A stretch of DNA of 62,754 nucleotides. Origin: Rhodospirillales bacterium (GTDB taxonomy: Bacteria; Pseudomonadota; Alphaproteobacteria; ATCC43930; CGMCC-115725). The notes beneath the pieces were generated by a model. The model was not told the origin of the DNA, did not search any database, and saw nothing but the letters and a program-made list of their open reading frames with translations. Positions 26,499-35,075 of the stretch are shown here, one piece after another. Location of the stretch: NCBI GenBank assembly GCA_947473305.1, contig CANJCB010000023.1:1-62754 (forward strand), read 5' to 3'. The position numbers and the translations under genes are program-made. How positions within the stretch are numbered: position 1 is the first letter of the stretch; each line of letters opens with the position of its first letter.

Positions 26499-26675
26499 AT
26501 GGCGGACGATCCCTTCCCTGGATCCGAACCCTCCCTTCAAGAGCTTCTCGACGATCCCATCGTCGAGTTCATCTTCCGCCGCGATCGGATCACTCGCGCT
26601 GTAGTCGAGCAGGTCGTCGCCGATGCGCGCCGCAGACGGGAACCTGTCGAAGAACCTTGGCGCGGCGCGGCATAG
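26499..26675 (+). CDS. small conserved-looking protein, 58 residues, function unknown
   Basis: ATG 26499 is preceded by GAGGAG at good distance, and the frame runs 58 codons to a TAG. The product begins MADDPFPGSEPSLQELL, continues DDPIVEFIFRRDRITRAVVEQVV and ends in a basic then acidic tail. The pattern 'SLQELLDDPIV ... RDxIT' resembles a short conserved alphaproteobacterial hypothetical of unknown role. Composition and third-base GC fit local genes. It has no membrane segment. It is divergent to the GT2 gene and upstream of kup, separated from the kup leader by about 185 bases that hold a hairpin (CCGAGC-GAG-GCTCGG, near 26793-26807) but no clear gene. Confidence 0.6.
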   Translation: MADDPFPGSEPSLQELLDDPIVEFIFRRDRITRAVVEQVVADARRRREPVEEPWRGAA

Positions 26676-26861
26676 AGCCGCCCGCAGGGCTTAAAACGCA
26701 ACGACGACCTTGACGACGCTCGCGAATTGGCGGAAATGTCGCGCCATGACGTCGTTTCCGGCAGCCTGCCTGATGGCGTTCGACAAGCCGAGCGAGGCTC
26801 GGATGGGTCGAGCCCGTGCCTGGGATTCGGGGGACGCCAGCGTCGGCGTATAGGGGAATCC

Positions 26862-26927
26862 ATGATAGCGTTAAAGCGCTCTGAGGGGAGGCGCGGCGCG
26901 ATTTGCGCCGCGCAACAGTCGTCTTGA
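26862..26927 (+). CDS. possible 21-codon leader peptide of kup
   Basis: ATG 26862 has GGGGA (26853-26857) as ribosome site and opens a 21-codon frame (MIALKRSEGRRGAICAAQQSS). Its TGA stop (26925-26927) overlaps the TTG start of kup at 26924, the classical geometry of translational coupling. A perfect GC hairpin sits inside the frame. The peptide itself shows no recognised attenuation motif. It is an inference from layout. Confidence 0.3.
   Translation: MIALKRSEGRRGAICAAQQSS
26891..26913 (+). promoter_or_regulatory. perfect 9-bp GC hairpin at the kup translation start
   Basis: GCGCGGCGC (26891-26899) and GCGCCGCGC (26905-26913) form a perfect stem with a GATTT loop. The stem lies just after a GGGGAGG Shine-Dalgarno-like run (26885-26891) and immediately before the TTG at 26924; another in-frame TTG (26903) falls on the loop edge. 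It should strongly affect initiation of kup, unless ribosomes translating the leader frame melt it. Confidence 0.55.
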
Positions 26928-28819
26928 CGGCAGTCCAATCCCAAGCGGGAACCCATGACAGGCAAGCCGCGAAGCACAAGCTGCTGATCGGCGCGCTCGG
27001 CGTCGTCTATGGCGATATCGGCACCTCTCCGCTCTATGCGATGAAGCAATGCATCCACGAAATGGGTGACGACGCATCGCGTGGAACCGTGTTCGGGGTC
27101 CTGTCTCTGATCGCCTGGGCGCTGGTCGTGGTCGTGACTTTGAAATACGTGACCGTGGTCATGCGTGCCGACAACCGGGGGGAAGGCGGCACCCTTGCGC
27201 TCACCGCGCTGGCCCTGCGCGCGGCGCCGCCTAACGGACGCATCCACTGGTGGATCCTTTCGGCCGGGCTGCTCGGCGCCTCTCTCTTCTATGGCGACGG
27301 GGTCATAACCCCGGCCATCTCGCTGCTCAGCGCCGTCGAAGGCCTGAAAGTCGCCGCTCCGCATCTCGACCACTACGTGCTGCCGATCACCGTGGCGCTG
27401 GTATGCTTCCTCTTCGGCGTGCAACGCCACGGCACCACTCGCGTCGGCCGGGCTTTTGGGCCGGTCATGGCCGTGTGGTTCCTGGTTCTGGGATCGCTTG
27501 GCCTCATCGAAATCGTCCAGTCGCCGGAGATCCTGTTGGCGGTCAATCCGCTCTACGGCCTCATGCTGCTGGCCTCTCATCCCATCGCCGGCTTCTTCCT
27601 GTTGGGGGCCGTCGTGCTTGCGGTGACGGGAGCCGAAGCGCTTTACGCCGACATGGGGCATTTCGGGCGAAAGCCGATTCGCAAGGTCTGGCTCTGTTTC
27701 GTTTTTCCCGCGCTGCTCCTCAATTATTTCGGGCAAGGAGCGCTGCTGCTCCGTTCGCCCGAAGCCCTCGACAATCCCTTCTATCGCCTGGTGCCGGACT
27801 GGGGGCTCTATCCGATGATCGGGCTCGCCGCGGCAGCTACCGTCATCGCCTCCCAGGCGGTGATCACCGGCGCCTTCTCGATGACACGGCAGGCGGTGCT
27901 GCTGGGCTATATGCCTCGGTTCCAGATCCGCCATACTTCGGAAGAAGAAATCGGCCAGATCTATGTGCCTCGGGTCAACCAGTTCCTCTTCATCTCGGTC
28001 CTGCTTCTGGTGCTGGGCTTCAGGAGTTCCGATAATCTCGGGTCGGCCTATGGGATCGCCGTCACCGGCACGATGATGATCGATACGCTCCTGGCACTGA
28101 TCTACATGACCGGCGTGGCCGGCTGGAAGCCACTGCCGGCCGCCATGTTGTTCGGCTGTTTCCTCACCGTCGATCTGGCGCTCTTCTCGGCGAATGTGCT
28201 CAAGATCGAGCAAGGGGGCTGGTTCCCACTCGCCGTGGCCGTGGCGGTCTTTACCTTGATGCTGACCTGGCTTCGAGGACGCGAGGCGCTGCTGATCGAG
28301 CGATGGCGAGGCGCCCTGCCGCTTGAGGACTTCATCGCCACGCTGAAGCCCGGTCGTCCCATCCGCGTCCCCGGCACCGCCGTCTTCATGGCGGCTAATC
28401 TCGACGTGGTGCCGACCGCCATGCTTCACAACATGAAACACAACAAGGTGATTCATGAGCGCGTCGTGCTCATGAGCGTCAAGACCGAGGATTTCCCCCA
28501 CGTTCCCGACGAGGAACGCATCGAGTTGAAGCATCTCGACCACAATTTCCATACCGTGATCGTGCGCTACGGTTTCCTCGACGAACCTAATATTCCGCGC
28601 ACGCTGGCTCAGTTGCGACTCCAGCAATTCCGCTTCAACCTGCTGGAGACATCCTTCTTCATCGGGCATGAGGTCATCATCGTCGGAAAGCGCTCCAAAC
28701 TCGCCCGATGGCGCAAGCAGCTCTTCATCTTCATGCACCGCACGATGCTGACCGCAACCGAGTTCTTCCGCATCCCGACCAACCGGGTGGTTGAACTCGG
28801 CGGCCAGATCGAGCTTTGA
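26924..28819 (+). CDS. kup: KUP-family potassium uptake transporter
   Basis: About 631 residues. The N-terminal signature LGVVYGDIGTSPLYAM is followed by about twelve membrane helices (to about residue 440), including the KUP motifs FYGDGVITPAISLLSAVEG and GVQRHGT, and a cytoplasmic C-terminal domain of about 180 residues. It imports potassium with protons. No ATG gives a normal N-terminus; the candidates are TTG 26924 (overlapping a leader frame stop) and TTG 26903. I prefer 26924 because the overlap suggests coupling. The leader carries a strong hairpin, so expression may be controlled at translation. Confidence 0.94.
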   Translation: MTAVQSQAGTHDRQAAKHKLLIGALGVVYGDIGTSPLYAMKQCIHEMGDDASRGTVFGVLSLIAWALVVVVTLKYVTVVMRADNRGEGGTLALTALALRAAPPNGRIHWWILSAGLLGASLFYGDGVITPAISLLSAVEGLKVAAPHLDHYVLPITVALVCFLFGVQRHGTTRVGRAFGPVMAVWFLVLGSLGLIEIVQSPEILLAVNPLYGLMLLASHPIAGFFLLGAVVLAVTGAEALYADMGHFGRKPIRKVWLCFVFPALLLNYFGQGALLLRSPEALDNPFYRLVPDWGLYPMIGLAAAATVIASQAVITGAFSMTRQAVLLGYMPRFQIRHTSEEEIGQIYVPRVNQFLFISVLLLVLGFRSSDNLGSAYGIAVTGTMMIDTLLALIYMTGVAGWKPLPAAMLFGCFLTVDLALFSANVLKIEQGGWFPLAVAVAVFTLMLTWLRGREALLIERWRGALPLEDFIATLKPGRPIRVPGTAVFMAANLDVVPTAMLHNMKHNKVIHERVVLMSVKTEDFPHVPDEERIELKHLDHNFHTVIVRYGFLDEPNIPRTLAQLRLQQFRFNLLETSFFIGHEVIIVGKRSKLARWRKQLFIFMHRTMLTATEFFRIPTNRVVELGGQIEL

Positions 28820-28911
28820 AGCCGCCGCGAGCTTTCAAGAATGCATCAGGCCGTTTTCGACGCATATGGGCGTACGCATTTAATTAACTATCACATCGTA
28901 AAATCGACTTC

Positions 28912-29535
28912 ATGAGCGGTGGCGTCAGCAAGCACAAGGATGTCGGACCCAATCGCGCCACCGTGGCTCAATGGACCGACCTGATTCTGGCGGGCGAGTT
29001 TTCCGCCATCGAAGCGGCCTTCGATCGAAACGCCACGCGGGGACCTGATGTGATCTGGTCCCCGAAACCGGGCGGCATGGCCACGCCCCAGCTCGAATTC
29101 CTGCTGGAATATTGGTCGGGTCTCGCAAACAGCGGCGAGCCGCCCCGGATGACGCGAATCGACCCCATCGAGATGCGCCCCGCGCTGGGATATGTGATGC
29201 TGGTCGATATCGTCGACGGGGGCAGCGATCTGCGCTATCGGCTCTATGGAAGCGGCATCGCGGCGATCACCGGTTTCGATCTCACGGGCCAGAGCGTCTA
29301 TTCGCATCCTTCGTCGCCAACCACGGTCGAGTTTTTCCTCGCCACCTATGAGGCTGTCAGGCTCAAGCGGACGCCGCTCTATTCGGCATATGGACCCCGC
29401 ACCTCCAAGGTTATGGCCAGAACCTGGCAGCGCCTGACCCTTCCGCTGCTCGATGAAAAGGGAGTTGTCGGCCGCTTTCTGGTGGGGACCCTCCCCGTCA
29501 ATCGCACCGGGAACGTGATCTCCAAACGCCTCTGA
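28912..29535 (+). CDS. PAS-domain protein (PAS_5 type)
   Basis: A 207-residue soluble protein. Residues about 65-190 carry the PAS_5-like pattern common in alphaproteobacteria: MTRIDPIEMRPALGYVMLVDIV, LRYRLYGSGIAAITGFDLTGQSVY, and the final strand TLPLLDEKGVVGRFLVGTLPV. No output domain is attached, so it is a stand-alone sensor or scaffold. Upstream bases (28820-28911) contain an AT-rich TTTAATTAACTATC patch but no strong ribosome site. Function is unknown. Confidence 0.8.
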   Translation: MSGGVSKHKDVGPNRATVAQWTDLILAGEFSAIEAAFDRNATRGPDVIWSPKPGGMATPQLEFLLEYWSGLANSGEPPRMTRIDPIEMRPALGYVMLVDIVDGGSDLRYRLYGSGIAAITGFDLTGQSVYSHPSSPTTVEFFLATYEAVRLKRTPLYSAYGPRTSKVMARTWQRLTLPLLDEKGVVGRFLVGTLPVNRTGNVISKRL

Positions 29536-29598
29536 CGGCTTGCCCTTCCGAAAAGACGCCGCTCACGGCATAATGGATCCCACTTAAGCAGGGGGATC

Positions 29599-29627
29599 GG
29601 GGGACCGCTTGCAGAAGCGTCTCCCCC
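29599..29627 (+). other. hairpin in the leader of the Tim44-like gene
   Basis: GGGGGA (29599-29604) pairs with TCCCCC (29622-29627), and an inner CGCTT/AAGCG stem closes a GCAG loop with a small bulge. No T-tract follows, so it is not a standard intrinsic terminator for the PAS gene; it may be an mRNA 5' structure of the next gene, whose ATG is 48 bases away. Confidence 0.45.
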
Positions 29628-29674
29628 ACCCGAAATAATAGGACCGAGCCCATGAGCTCGACGGGAGTGCTTCG

Positions 29675-30658
29675 ATGAGTAAGACCAAGGGACTGATCGT
29701 TACTTTCCTGGCGTTGACGATCGCGCTGGCGCCGGCGCTGGCCGAAGCGCGGGCCGGCAGCACCACGCGATCCAACGGCACAACGAGCAATTCAAGCCAG
29801 GGCAGCCGCGGCAGCCGGACCTATGACCAGAACGGCGCGGCGCCTGTTCAACGCAGCGTCACGCCGCAAACGGCTCCCAGCCCCAGCAACCCCGCCCGTC
29901 CCGGCATGGCTCCGCAGCCCGCTGGCGGTTCCTGGTTCCAGCAGCACCCGTTCCTGAGCGGGCTTGCCGGCGGTTTTGTCGGCTCCTGGATCGGCAGCAT
30001 GCTGTTCCCCCATGGGGGCGGCTACGGCACCGGCGGCTCGCCCTTCGGCAGCTTCATGGGCGGCCTTTTCTCCTGGCTCCTGATCCTCGGCTGCCTTTAC
30101 ATGCTCTACCGGCTGTTCTTCCGTCGGCGCATGAACCCGCAGACCGTTCCGAGCATGGACGCCGAGCCCTATTACGCGCCGTCCCAATTCACGGGCAATG
30201 CAGCAGGGGGCGGGATGGCCCAGCCGTCACGCGGTTCCAACCTGACCATCGCACCTGACGACTATCAGGCTTTCGAAGGGCTTCTGAAATCCATTCAGGA
30301 TGCCTGGAGCCGGGGTGACCTTGCGGCTTTGCGCCATTATGTGACGCCGGAATTGCTGTCCTATTTCTCCGAGCAGCTGTCGGAGAATGCCAGCCAGGGC
30401 GTCGAGAACCATGTGGAGCAGATCGAACTCCTGAAGGGCGACCTCAAGGAAGCCTGGGACGAAGGCCACCTGCAATATGCGAGCTGCTACCTGCGCTGGA
30501 AGGCACTCGACTATTCGATCCGCAGCGGCGCACGGCCCGACGAAGCCAATGCGCTCGTGGCGGGCGATGCGAGTCGGCCGGTGGAAGCGGAAGAGCTCTG
30601 GACTTTCGCGCGGAGCCCTGGCGGGCATTGGCTGCTCTCCGCAATCCAGCAGGTCTAA
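29675..30658 (+). CDS. Tim44-like domain membrane protein
   Basis: A 327-residue protein. It has an N-terminal signal/anchor (about residues 5-25), a low-complexity Ser/Gly/Pro region, a Gly-rich hydrophobic region (FLSGLAGGFVGSWIGSMLF), a membrane helix (about 126-147, FSWLLILGCLYMLYRLFF) followed by basic RRRM, and a C-terminal Tim44/MRPL45-like domain (about 200-326, AFEGLLKSIQDAWSRGDLAALRHYVTPEL and WTFARSPGGHWLLSAIQQ). Bacterial members are inner-membrane proteins of uncertain role. The gene is followed by a striking hairpin and a 51-codon frame. Confidence 0.85.
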   Translation: MSKTKGLIVTFLALTIALAPALAEARAGSTTRSNGTTSNSSQGSRGSRTYDQNGAAPVQRSVTPQTAPSPSNPARPGMAPQPAGGSWFQQHPFLSGLAGGFVGSWIGSMLFPHGGGYGTGGSPFGSFMGGLFSWLLILGCLYMLYRLFFRRRMNPQTVPSMDAEPYYAPSQFTGNAAGGGMAQPSRGSNLTIAPDDYQAFEGLLKSIQDAWSRGDLAALRHYVTPELLSYFSEQLSENASQGVENHVEQIELLKGDLKEAWDEGHLQYASCYLRWKALDYSIRSGARPDEANALVAGDASRPVEAEELWTFARSPGGHWLLSAIQQV

Positions 30659-30696
30659 TAAAAACGTCTTACCCTTGAACAAATCGAGGGGCTGGA

Positions 30697-30736
30697 CCGT
30701 TCTCTTCACCGGGTGGGAACCCGGAGGAGAGAACGG
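30697..30736 (+). promoter_or_regulatory. long hairpin that hides the Shine-Dalgarno of the next small gene
   Basis: An 11-bp outer stem (CCGTTCTCTTC 30697-30707 with GGAGAGAACGG 30726-30736, one G-U pair), an A/A mismatch, a 6-bp inner stem (CCGGGT/ACCCGG) and a GGGA tetraloop of the GNRA class. The 3' side contains the GGAGGAG run that serves the ATG at 30742. There is no T-tract, so it is unlikely to be just a terminator. The layout fits a cis-acting translational switch such as an RNA thermometer or a protein-binding leader. Confidence 0.6.
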
Positions 30737-30741
30737 ATCCC

Positions 30742-30897
30742 ATGTGGACGAACTTTATCTATGGCGCGAGCGTCTTCGTTTGCGCTCTTGCCGCCGACTG
30801 GGCCTGGTGCAATTTCCGAGTCTGGCGCTCGCATCGCCGCGCGGCAAAATCCGCGCCGACGCTCACCCGTAAATTTGGCCTGCCCTGGGCTTCATAG
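30742..30897 (+). CDS. small membrane protein, 51 residues, function unknown
   Basis: ATG 30742 opens a 51-codon frame ending in TAG. The product has one hydrophobic segment rich in Trp and Cys (FIYGASVFVCALAADWAWC) and then a basic cytoplasmic-type tail (RVWRSHRRAAKSAPTLTRKF), the form of a single-pass inner-membrane protein with a positively charged inside. Third-base GC is high, as in neighbours. The Shine-Dalgarno GGAGGAG is about 12 bases upstream and lies within the hairpin 30697-30736. It sits between the Tim44-like gene and DUF1491. I do not recognise a family. Confidence 0.45.
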   Translation: MWTNFIYGASVFVCALAADWAWCNFRVWRSHRRAAKSAPTLTRKFGLPWAS

Positions 30898-30945
30898 CGC
30901 GTTGGCAGGTTGCGCGGCCCGCGGCGACCGGGGAAGATGGCCGCC

Positions 30946-31281
30946 ATGGAAGCACGCCTCAAAACCCGTCTCATGGTGCAGGCGGCGATTCGCCTTTGCG
31001 GTATCTACGCCATCCCGATCGTTGTCGCCCGTCGGGGCGACGAAGATTCAGGCGCTATCCTGTTGAAGCTCGACCGGCGGAAGCACGGCTTTCAGGTGCT
31101 GGCCCAGGCCCGAGGATCTAGCGGCGAACTGGCCTGGCTCAGGGCAACAGGGGCAGACCCGGTGGACGAAGCCACGGCGAACGCTTATATCGCCCGGCAG
31201 GTCGACCGCGATCCCGATCTCTGGGTCGTCGAGATCGAGGACCCAGAGGCACGACCTATCTTCGGCGGCACCATCCTCTGA
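30946..31281 (+). CDS. DUF1491 family protein
   Basis: About 111 residues from the ATG at 30946 (MEARLKTRLMVQAAIRLC). The family pattern is clear: an N-terminal LKT...VQA.IRLC helix, VVARRGDEDSGAILLKL, and a C-terminal YIARQVDRDPDLWVVEIEDPE. DUF1491 is a small soluble protein confined mainly to alphaproteobacteria and has no known activity. An upstream in-frame ATG at 30910 lacks support. The AlkA-like gene follows after 13 bases, so the two are likely co-transcribed. Confidence 0.88.
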   Translation: MEARLKTRLMVQAAIRLCGIYAIPIVVARRGDEDSGAILLKLDRRKHGFQVLAQARGSSGELAWLRATGADPVDEATANAYIARQVDRDPDLWVVEIEDPEARPIFGGTIL

Positions 31282-31294
31282 GGCCTTGGCTCCG

Positions 31295-31933
31295 ATGACC
31301 TGGGCACCTCACGGCATCGACGAGGGCATGGCGATACTCTGCGCCCGTGACGAGATGTTCGCACATATCGCCGTAACCGCTGGCATCCCCCGCTTTCCCC
31401 TGCGGCCCGAAGGGTTCGGGACCCTGCTGCACATCATTCTGGAGCAGCAGATCTCGATCGATGCGGCAGCGGCCATGTACGCGCGGCTGAAGCAGCATTG
31501 CATGCCCCTTCTGCCCGAAGGGTTCCTGCGACTCGACGACGACATCCTCAAGCGATGCGGCTTCAGTCGCCAGAAGATCGCCTATGGCCGGCACCTTGCC
31601 GTGGCCATCCGGGATGGAGCCTTCGACCCCGCAAAACTCAAGGCGTTGGATGACGATCAGGCGCTTGCGGAGTTGATGAAGCTCAAAGGCATCGGGCGCT
31701 GGACATCGGAGGTCTATCTGCTCTTCGTGCTGGGCCGTTCCGACGTCTGGCCCGCCGGAGATCTTGCGCTGCAACTCGCGATCCAGCGGTTCAGAGGCCT
31801 CGAAAAGCGACCCGGCGACCGAGCCCTCCGGGAAATGGCCGAGGCCTGGAAACCCTGGCGCGCGGTCGCCGCCTGCCTGCTCTGGCAATATTATCTGCAC
31901 GCCTTGGGACGATTGCCCGCCGCGGTCTCCTAG
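31295..31933 (+). CDS. DNA-3-methyladenine glycosylase II-like (HhH-GPD) protein
   Basis: About 212 residues from ATG 31295. The helix-hairpin-helix LKGIGRWTSEVYLLF and the catalytic Asp in WPAGDLALQLAI (about residue 150) are the marks of AlkA-type base-excision glycosylases. The N-terminal TATA-like beta domain of E. coli AlkA is absent, so it is the short, domain-only form seen in many alphaproteobacteria. ILEQQISIDAAAAMYARL matches the helix that intrudes near the DNA. It should remove alkylated bases. It ends overlapping the convergent LysM gene by four bases. Confidence 0.92.
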   Translation: MTWAPHGIDEGMAILCARDEMFAHIAVTAGIPRFPLRPEGFGTLLHIILEQQISIDAAAAMYARLKQHCMPLLPEGFLRLDDDILKRCGFSRQKIAYGRHLAVAIRDGAFDPAKLKALDDDQALAELMKLKGIGRWTSEVYLLFVLGRSDVWPAGDLALQLAIQRFRGLEKRPGDRALREMAEAWKPWRAVAACLLWQYYLHALGRLPAAVS

Positions 31934-32976
31934 CGAGTCGCAGGAACCCCGATGATCTGCCCCGGATAGATCAGATTCGGATCTTCGATCTGGGAACGGT
32001 TCGCCGAGTAGATATCCGTATAGCGCGTACCGATCCCATAGGAGTCGCGGGCCAGGCGCCAGAGATTGTTGCGCGGCTGGATCATCTGGCGGCCGCTCGC
32101 GAGCCCTCCCTCGGGAACCTCGTCCCGGGCGAAAATGAGCCCGCTGCGGGCCAATACCTTGCCGTCCGCGGCTATGTCATCCATCCGCAACCGATAGTGC
32201 CCGACCTTGAAGGGCTTTGCCGGGCGAACGCTCCAGCGGCCTTCCTGGTCCGCCTGGGCCGTTCCTATCGCGAAACCCTCGACATAGAGGGCAACCTTGG
32301 CCTGAGGGGCGGCATGACCGGAGAATACGATCGCGCCCGCGCGATCGTATTCCACCGCATCGAGCAAGACCTCGCGGCCCCGCCCCCCAGGACGCCCACT
32401 TCCGGCTGAGACCGGCATCACCGGTGAGACGCCTGCAAGGATCTGGAGAGGACGGGCGGGGGCATCGGCCTGACGCGGAACCAGCACCGCCACCGTTCCC
32501 TCGCCTTCCACCGAGCGCTTGCCGGCATCGGGCACCATGAGCGCCACGGTGCCTTCGGATCGCGCGACAATGCCGTCGCGAGCCGAGCGCGAAGTCAGTG
32601 AAAGCTCGCGATTTCCCGGCGGCATCGGCTTATCCGTCAGGAAGACCCAATCTCCCCTCTCGTCCGCCGTTGCCTGCCCGACCGTCCGATCCCCGTCGAG
32701 GATCGTCACCTGGGCGCCAGGCTCCGATTTGCCCGCGATCACCGTTCCGCCTTGCGGGTTGATCCGCACCACATCAAAACTGGGCGCGGTCCGCTTGACC
32801 TCGACCGCAGGGGGAGAGACAGCCGCGGGAAGCGGAACCTGGGGCGAGGTAGCGGTGGCAGCCACAACGGGCTTCTGCGCCTCGGATGTCGGAGGCTTGT
32901 CCCTGCGCAGCCAGAGAACCATCCCCCCGAGGCCGATGAGGATAGCAGCGACGGCGATGATCCCGACCTTGCGCAT
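31930..32976 (-). CDS. membrane-anchored LysM-domain protein with Ig-like repeat
   Basis: A 348-residue protein. It has an N-terminal membrane helix (about 5-23), a Pro/Ala-rich linker, a bacterial Ig-like domain (about 68-135, VIAGKSEPGAQVTILDGDRTVGQATADERGDW), a second related beta domain (about 205-275, with the similar FSGHAAPQAKVALYVEG), and a C-terminal LysM motif (about 293-345, IQPRNNLWRLARDSYGIG and NLIYPGQIIGVP). It should bind peptidoglycan from the inner membrane. This architecture is common in Rhodospirillales; its function is unknown. Confidence 0.88.
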   Translation of the reverse strand: MRKVGIIAVAAILIGLGGMVLWLRRDKPPTSEAQKPVVAATATSPQVPLPAAVSPPAVEVKRTAPSFDVVRINPQGGTVIAGKSEPGAQVTILDGDRTVGQATADERGDWVFLTDKPMPPGNRELSLTSRSARDGIVARSEGTVALMVPDAGKRSVEGEGTVAVLVPRQADAPARPLQILAGVSPVMPVSAGSGRPGGRGREVLLDAVEYDRAGAIVFSGHAAPQAKVALYVEGFAIGTAQADQEGRWSVRPAKPFKVGHYRLRMDDIAADGKVLARSGLIFARDEVPEGGLASGRQMIQPRNNLWRLARDSYGIGTRYTDIYSANRSQIEDPNLIYPGQIIGVPATR

Positions 32977-33124
32977 GGGCCCCTCGCGATAAAATCCTAC
33001 CAGGGGTTGTTACACCCGATAGGGGGAAGCTGGCAACGATCCCTGCCCCTCGGTTTAGCCCTGATTGGACAGTGCATTACGGTTGGCCTTCGCTTAGGTT
33101 GGTCCCCCTTTAGGGAAAGAGGCC

Positions 33125-33709
33125 ATGGCGACGATCAAGCGTCTTTGCGTCTATTGCGGCTCATCGAGCCAAGTCTCAGAGGCCTATCGGCGCGCCGCGA
33201 CGGACCTCGGAACAACGCTCGCCCGGACCGGCATCGAACTCGTATACGGGGGCGGAAAGGTGGGCCTCATGGCGCTTTGCGCCGATGCGGTTCTCGCGGG
33301 CGGCGGGCAAGTCACCGGCATTATCCCGGGGCACCTCCACGAACGCGAAGTCGGCCACAAGGACCTGACCCGGCTGATGGTCGTGGGCAGCATGCATGAG
33401 CGTAAGCAGCTCATGGCGGAGATGTCCGACGCCTTCGTCGTCCTGCCCGGCGGCTTCGGCACCCTGGACGAGGCCTTCGAGATCATCACCTGGCGGATCC
33501 TGAGCCTTCACGACAAGCCCGTGATTATCGTCGATGTCGCCGGTTATTGGGCACAACTCGGCAGCCTTATGGAGCACATCATCGCCGAGGGCTTCGCTTC
33601 GCCCGCGACCCGCCGGCATTATCAGATCGTGCCCAGCCTCGATGGGCTTTTCGAAGCGCTGGCAACGGCCCCCGAGCCGGCAATCCCCACGCGATCGAAG
33701 CTCGCCTGA
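33125..33709 (+). CDS. LOG-family protein (TIGR00730), nucleoside 5'-monophosphate phosphoribohydrolase-like
   Basis: A 194-residue Rossmann-like protein with the paired LOG motifs: [18 protein letters not shown] and the [12 protein letters not shown] motif (about residues 102-113). It begins [12 protein letters not shown], as in the family. Members cleave nucleoside monophosphates, including cytokinin ribotides, to release the base. Bacterial members often have a housekeeping or nucleotide-salvage role, so plant-hormone synthesis should not be assumed. It has its own promoter region (32977-33124) and lies upstream of icd. Confidence 0.92.
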   Translation: MATIKRLCVYCGSSSQVSEAYRRAATDLGTTLARTGIELVYGGGKVGLMALCADAVLAGGGQVTGIIPGHLHEREVGHKDLTRLMVVGSMHERKQLMAEMSDAFVVLPGGFGTLDEAFEIITWRILSLHDKPVIIVDVAGYWAQLGSLMEHIIAEGFASPATRRHYQIVPSLDGLFEALATAPEPAIPTRSKLA

Positions 33710-33836
33710 CCTCCGCTGCCAATTGACGCCTGCGGGTTGCTTGCGTGTAGCGGGCACCTTACCTAACTTCGCGCGCCGCATTCGCCACGGCTCCAGCCGG
33801 GCAGCATCCATAAAGCCAGGCAAGGAGCCTTTAGGC

Positions 33837-35051
33837 ATGACGAAGATCAAGGTCAAAACCCCGGTCGTGGAGCTCGACGGCGATGAAATGACCCGCATCA
33901 TCTGGCAGATGATCAAGGACAAGCTGATCCTGCCCTATCTCGACATCGACCTGAAATACTACGACCTCGCGATCCAGAAGCGCGACGAGACCAACGACCA
34001 GATCACCATCGACTCCGCCAATGCGATCAAGAAGTATGGCGTGGGCGTCAAATGCGCCACCATCACCCCCGACGAGGCGCGGGTCGAGGAATTCGGCCTG
34101 AAGCAGATGTGGAAATCGCCCAACGGCACAATCCGGAACATCCTGGGCGGCACCATCTTCCGCGAGCCGATCGTCTGCAAGAACGTGCCGCGCCTCGTTC
34201 CCGGCTGGACGGCGCCGATCGTCATCGGCCGCCATGCCTTCGGCGACCAGTATCGCGCCACCGACTGGGTCGTGCCGGGCAAGGGCAAGTTCCAGATGAC
34301 GTTCACCCCTGCCGACGGCGGCCCGGTGAAGGAATTCGACGTGTTCGATTTCCCCGGCGGCGGCGTCCTCATGGGGATGTACAATCTCGACGAGTCGATC
34401 GTCGGTTTTGCCCGCGCCTCCTTGAATTACGGGCTGCAGCGCGGCTGGCCGGTCTATCTCTCCACCAAGAACACGATCCTCAAAGCCTATGACGGCCGTT
34501 TCAAGGACCTGTTCCAGGAGATCTTCGACACGGAATTCGCCGACAAGTTCAAGGCGAAGAACATCACCTACGAGCATCGCCTGATCGACGACATGGTCGC
34601 CGCAGCCCTCAAATGGAACGGCAATTTCATCTGGGCGTGCAAGAATTACGACGGCGACGTGCAATCGGACATCGTGGCCCAGGGGTTCGGTTCCCTGGGT
34701 CTCATGACCTCCGTGCTGACGACCCCCGACGGCAATACGGTCGAGGCGGAAGCAGCCCATGGCACGGTAACCCGGCATTATCGCCAGTATCAGCAGGGCA
34801 AGCAGACCTCCACGAACCCGATCGCCTCGATCTTCGCCTGGACCCGCGGCCTCATCTATCGCGGCGAGTTCGACGGCACTCCGGATGTGAAGAACTTCGC
34901 TGAGCGGCTGGAGAAAGTCTGCGTCGATACGGTGGAAGCCGGCCATATGACCAAGGATCTCGCGATCCTCATCGGTCCCGACCAGCCTTCCCTGACAACC
35001 ATGCAGTTCCTCGACGCCCTCGACAAGAATATGCAGAAGGCGATGAAGTAG
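33837..35051 (+). CDS. icd: NADP-dependent isocitrate dehydrogenase
   Basis: About 404 residues from ATG 33837 ([18 protein letters not shown]) with AAGGAG upstream; the frame opens further upstream without homology. It is of the eukaryote-like, homodimeric type II group: [19 protein letters not shown] (substrate loop), [16 protein letters not shown] (metal-binding Asp), [19 protein letters not shown], and [12 protein letters not shown] (NADP contact). It oxidises isocitrate to 2-oxoglutarate, the substrate of the GltBD enzyme encoded 17 kb upstream. A strong terminator follows. Confidence 0.97.
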   Translation: MTKIKVKTPVVELDGDEMTRIIWQMIKDKLILPYLDIDLKYYDLAIQKRDETNDQITIDSANAIKKYGVGVKCATITPDEARVEEFGLKQMWKSPNGTIRNILGGTIFREPIVCKNVPRLVPGWTAPIVIGRHAFGDQYRATDWVVPGKGKFQMTFTPADGGPVKEFDVFDFPGGGVLMGMYNLDESIVGFARASLNYGLQRGWPVYLSTKNTILKAYDGRFKDLFQEIFDTEFADKFKAKNITYEHRLIDDMVAAALKWNGNFIWACKNYDGDVQSDIVAQGFGSLGLMTSVLTTPDGNTVEAEAAHGTVTRHYRQYQQGKQTSTNPIASIFAWTRGLIYRGEFDGTPDVKNFAERLEKVCVDTVEAGHMTKDLAILIGPDQPSLTTMQFLDALDKNMQKAMK

Positions 35052-35075
35052 CGCTTCCAGCCGTAAGAAACGGTC

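Noticed and set aside
26537-28738. 733-codon minus-strand open frame across kup
   Set aside because: Product is a His/Gln/Asp/Arg-rich shadow pattern of an antisense membrane protein gene; kup on the plus strand is certain.
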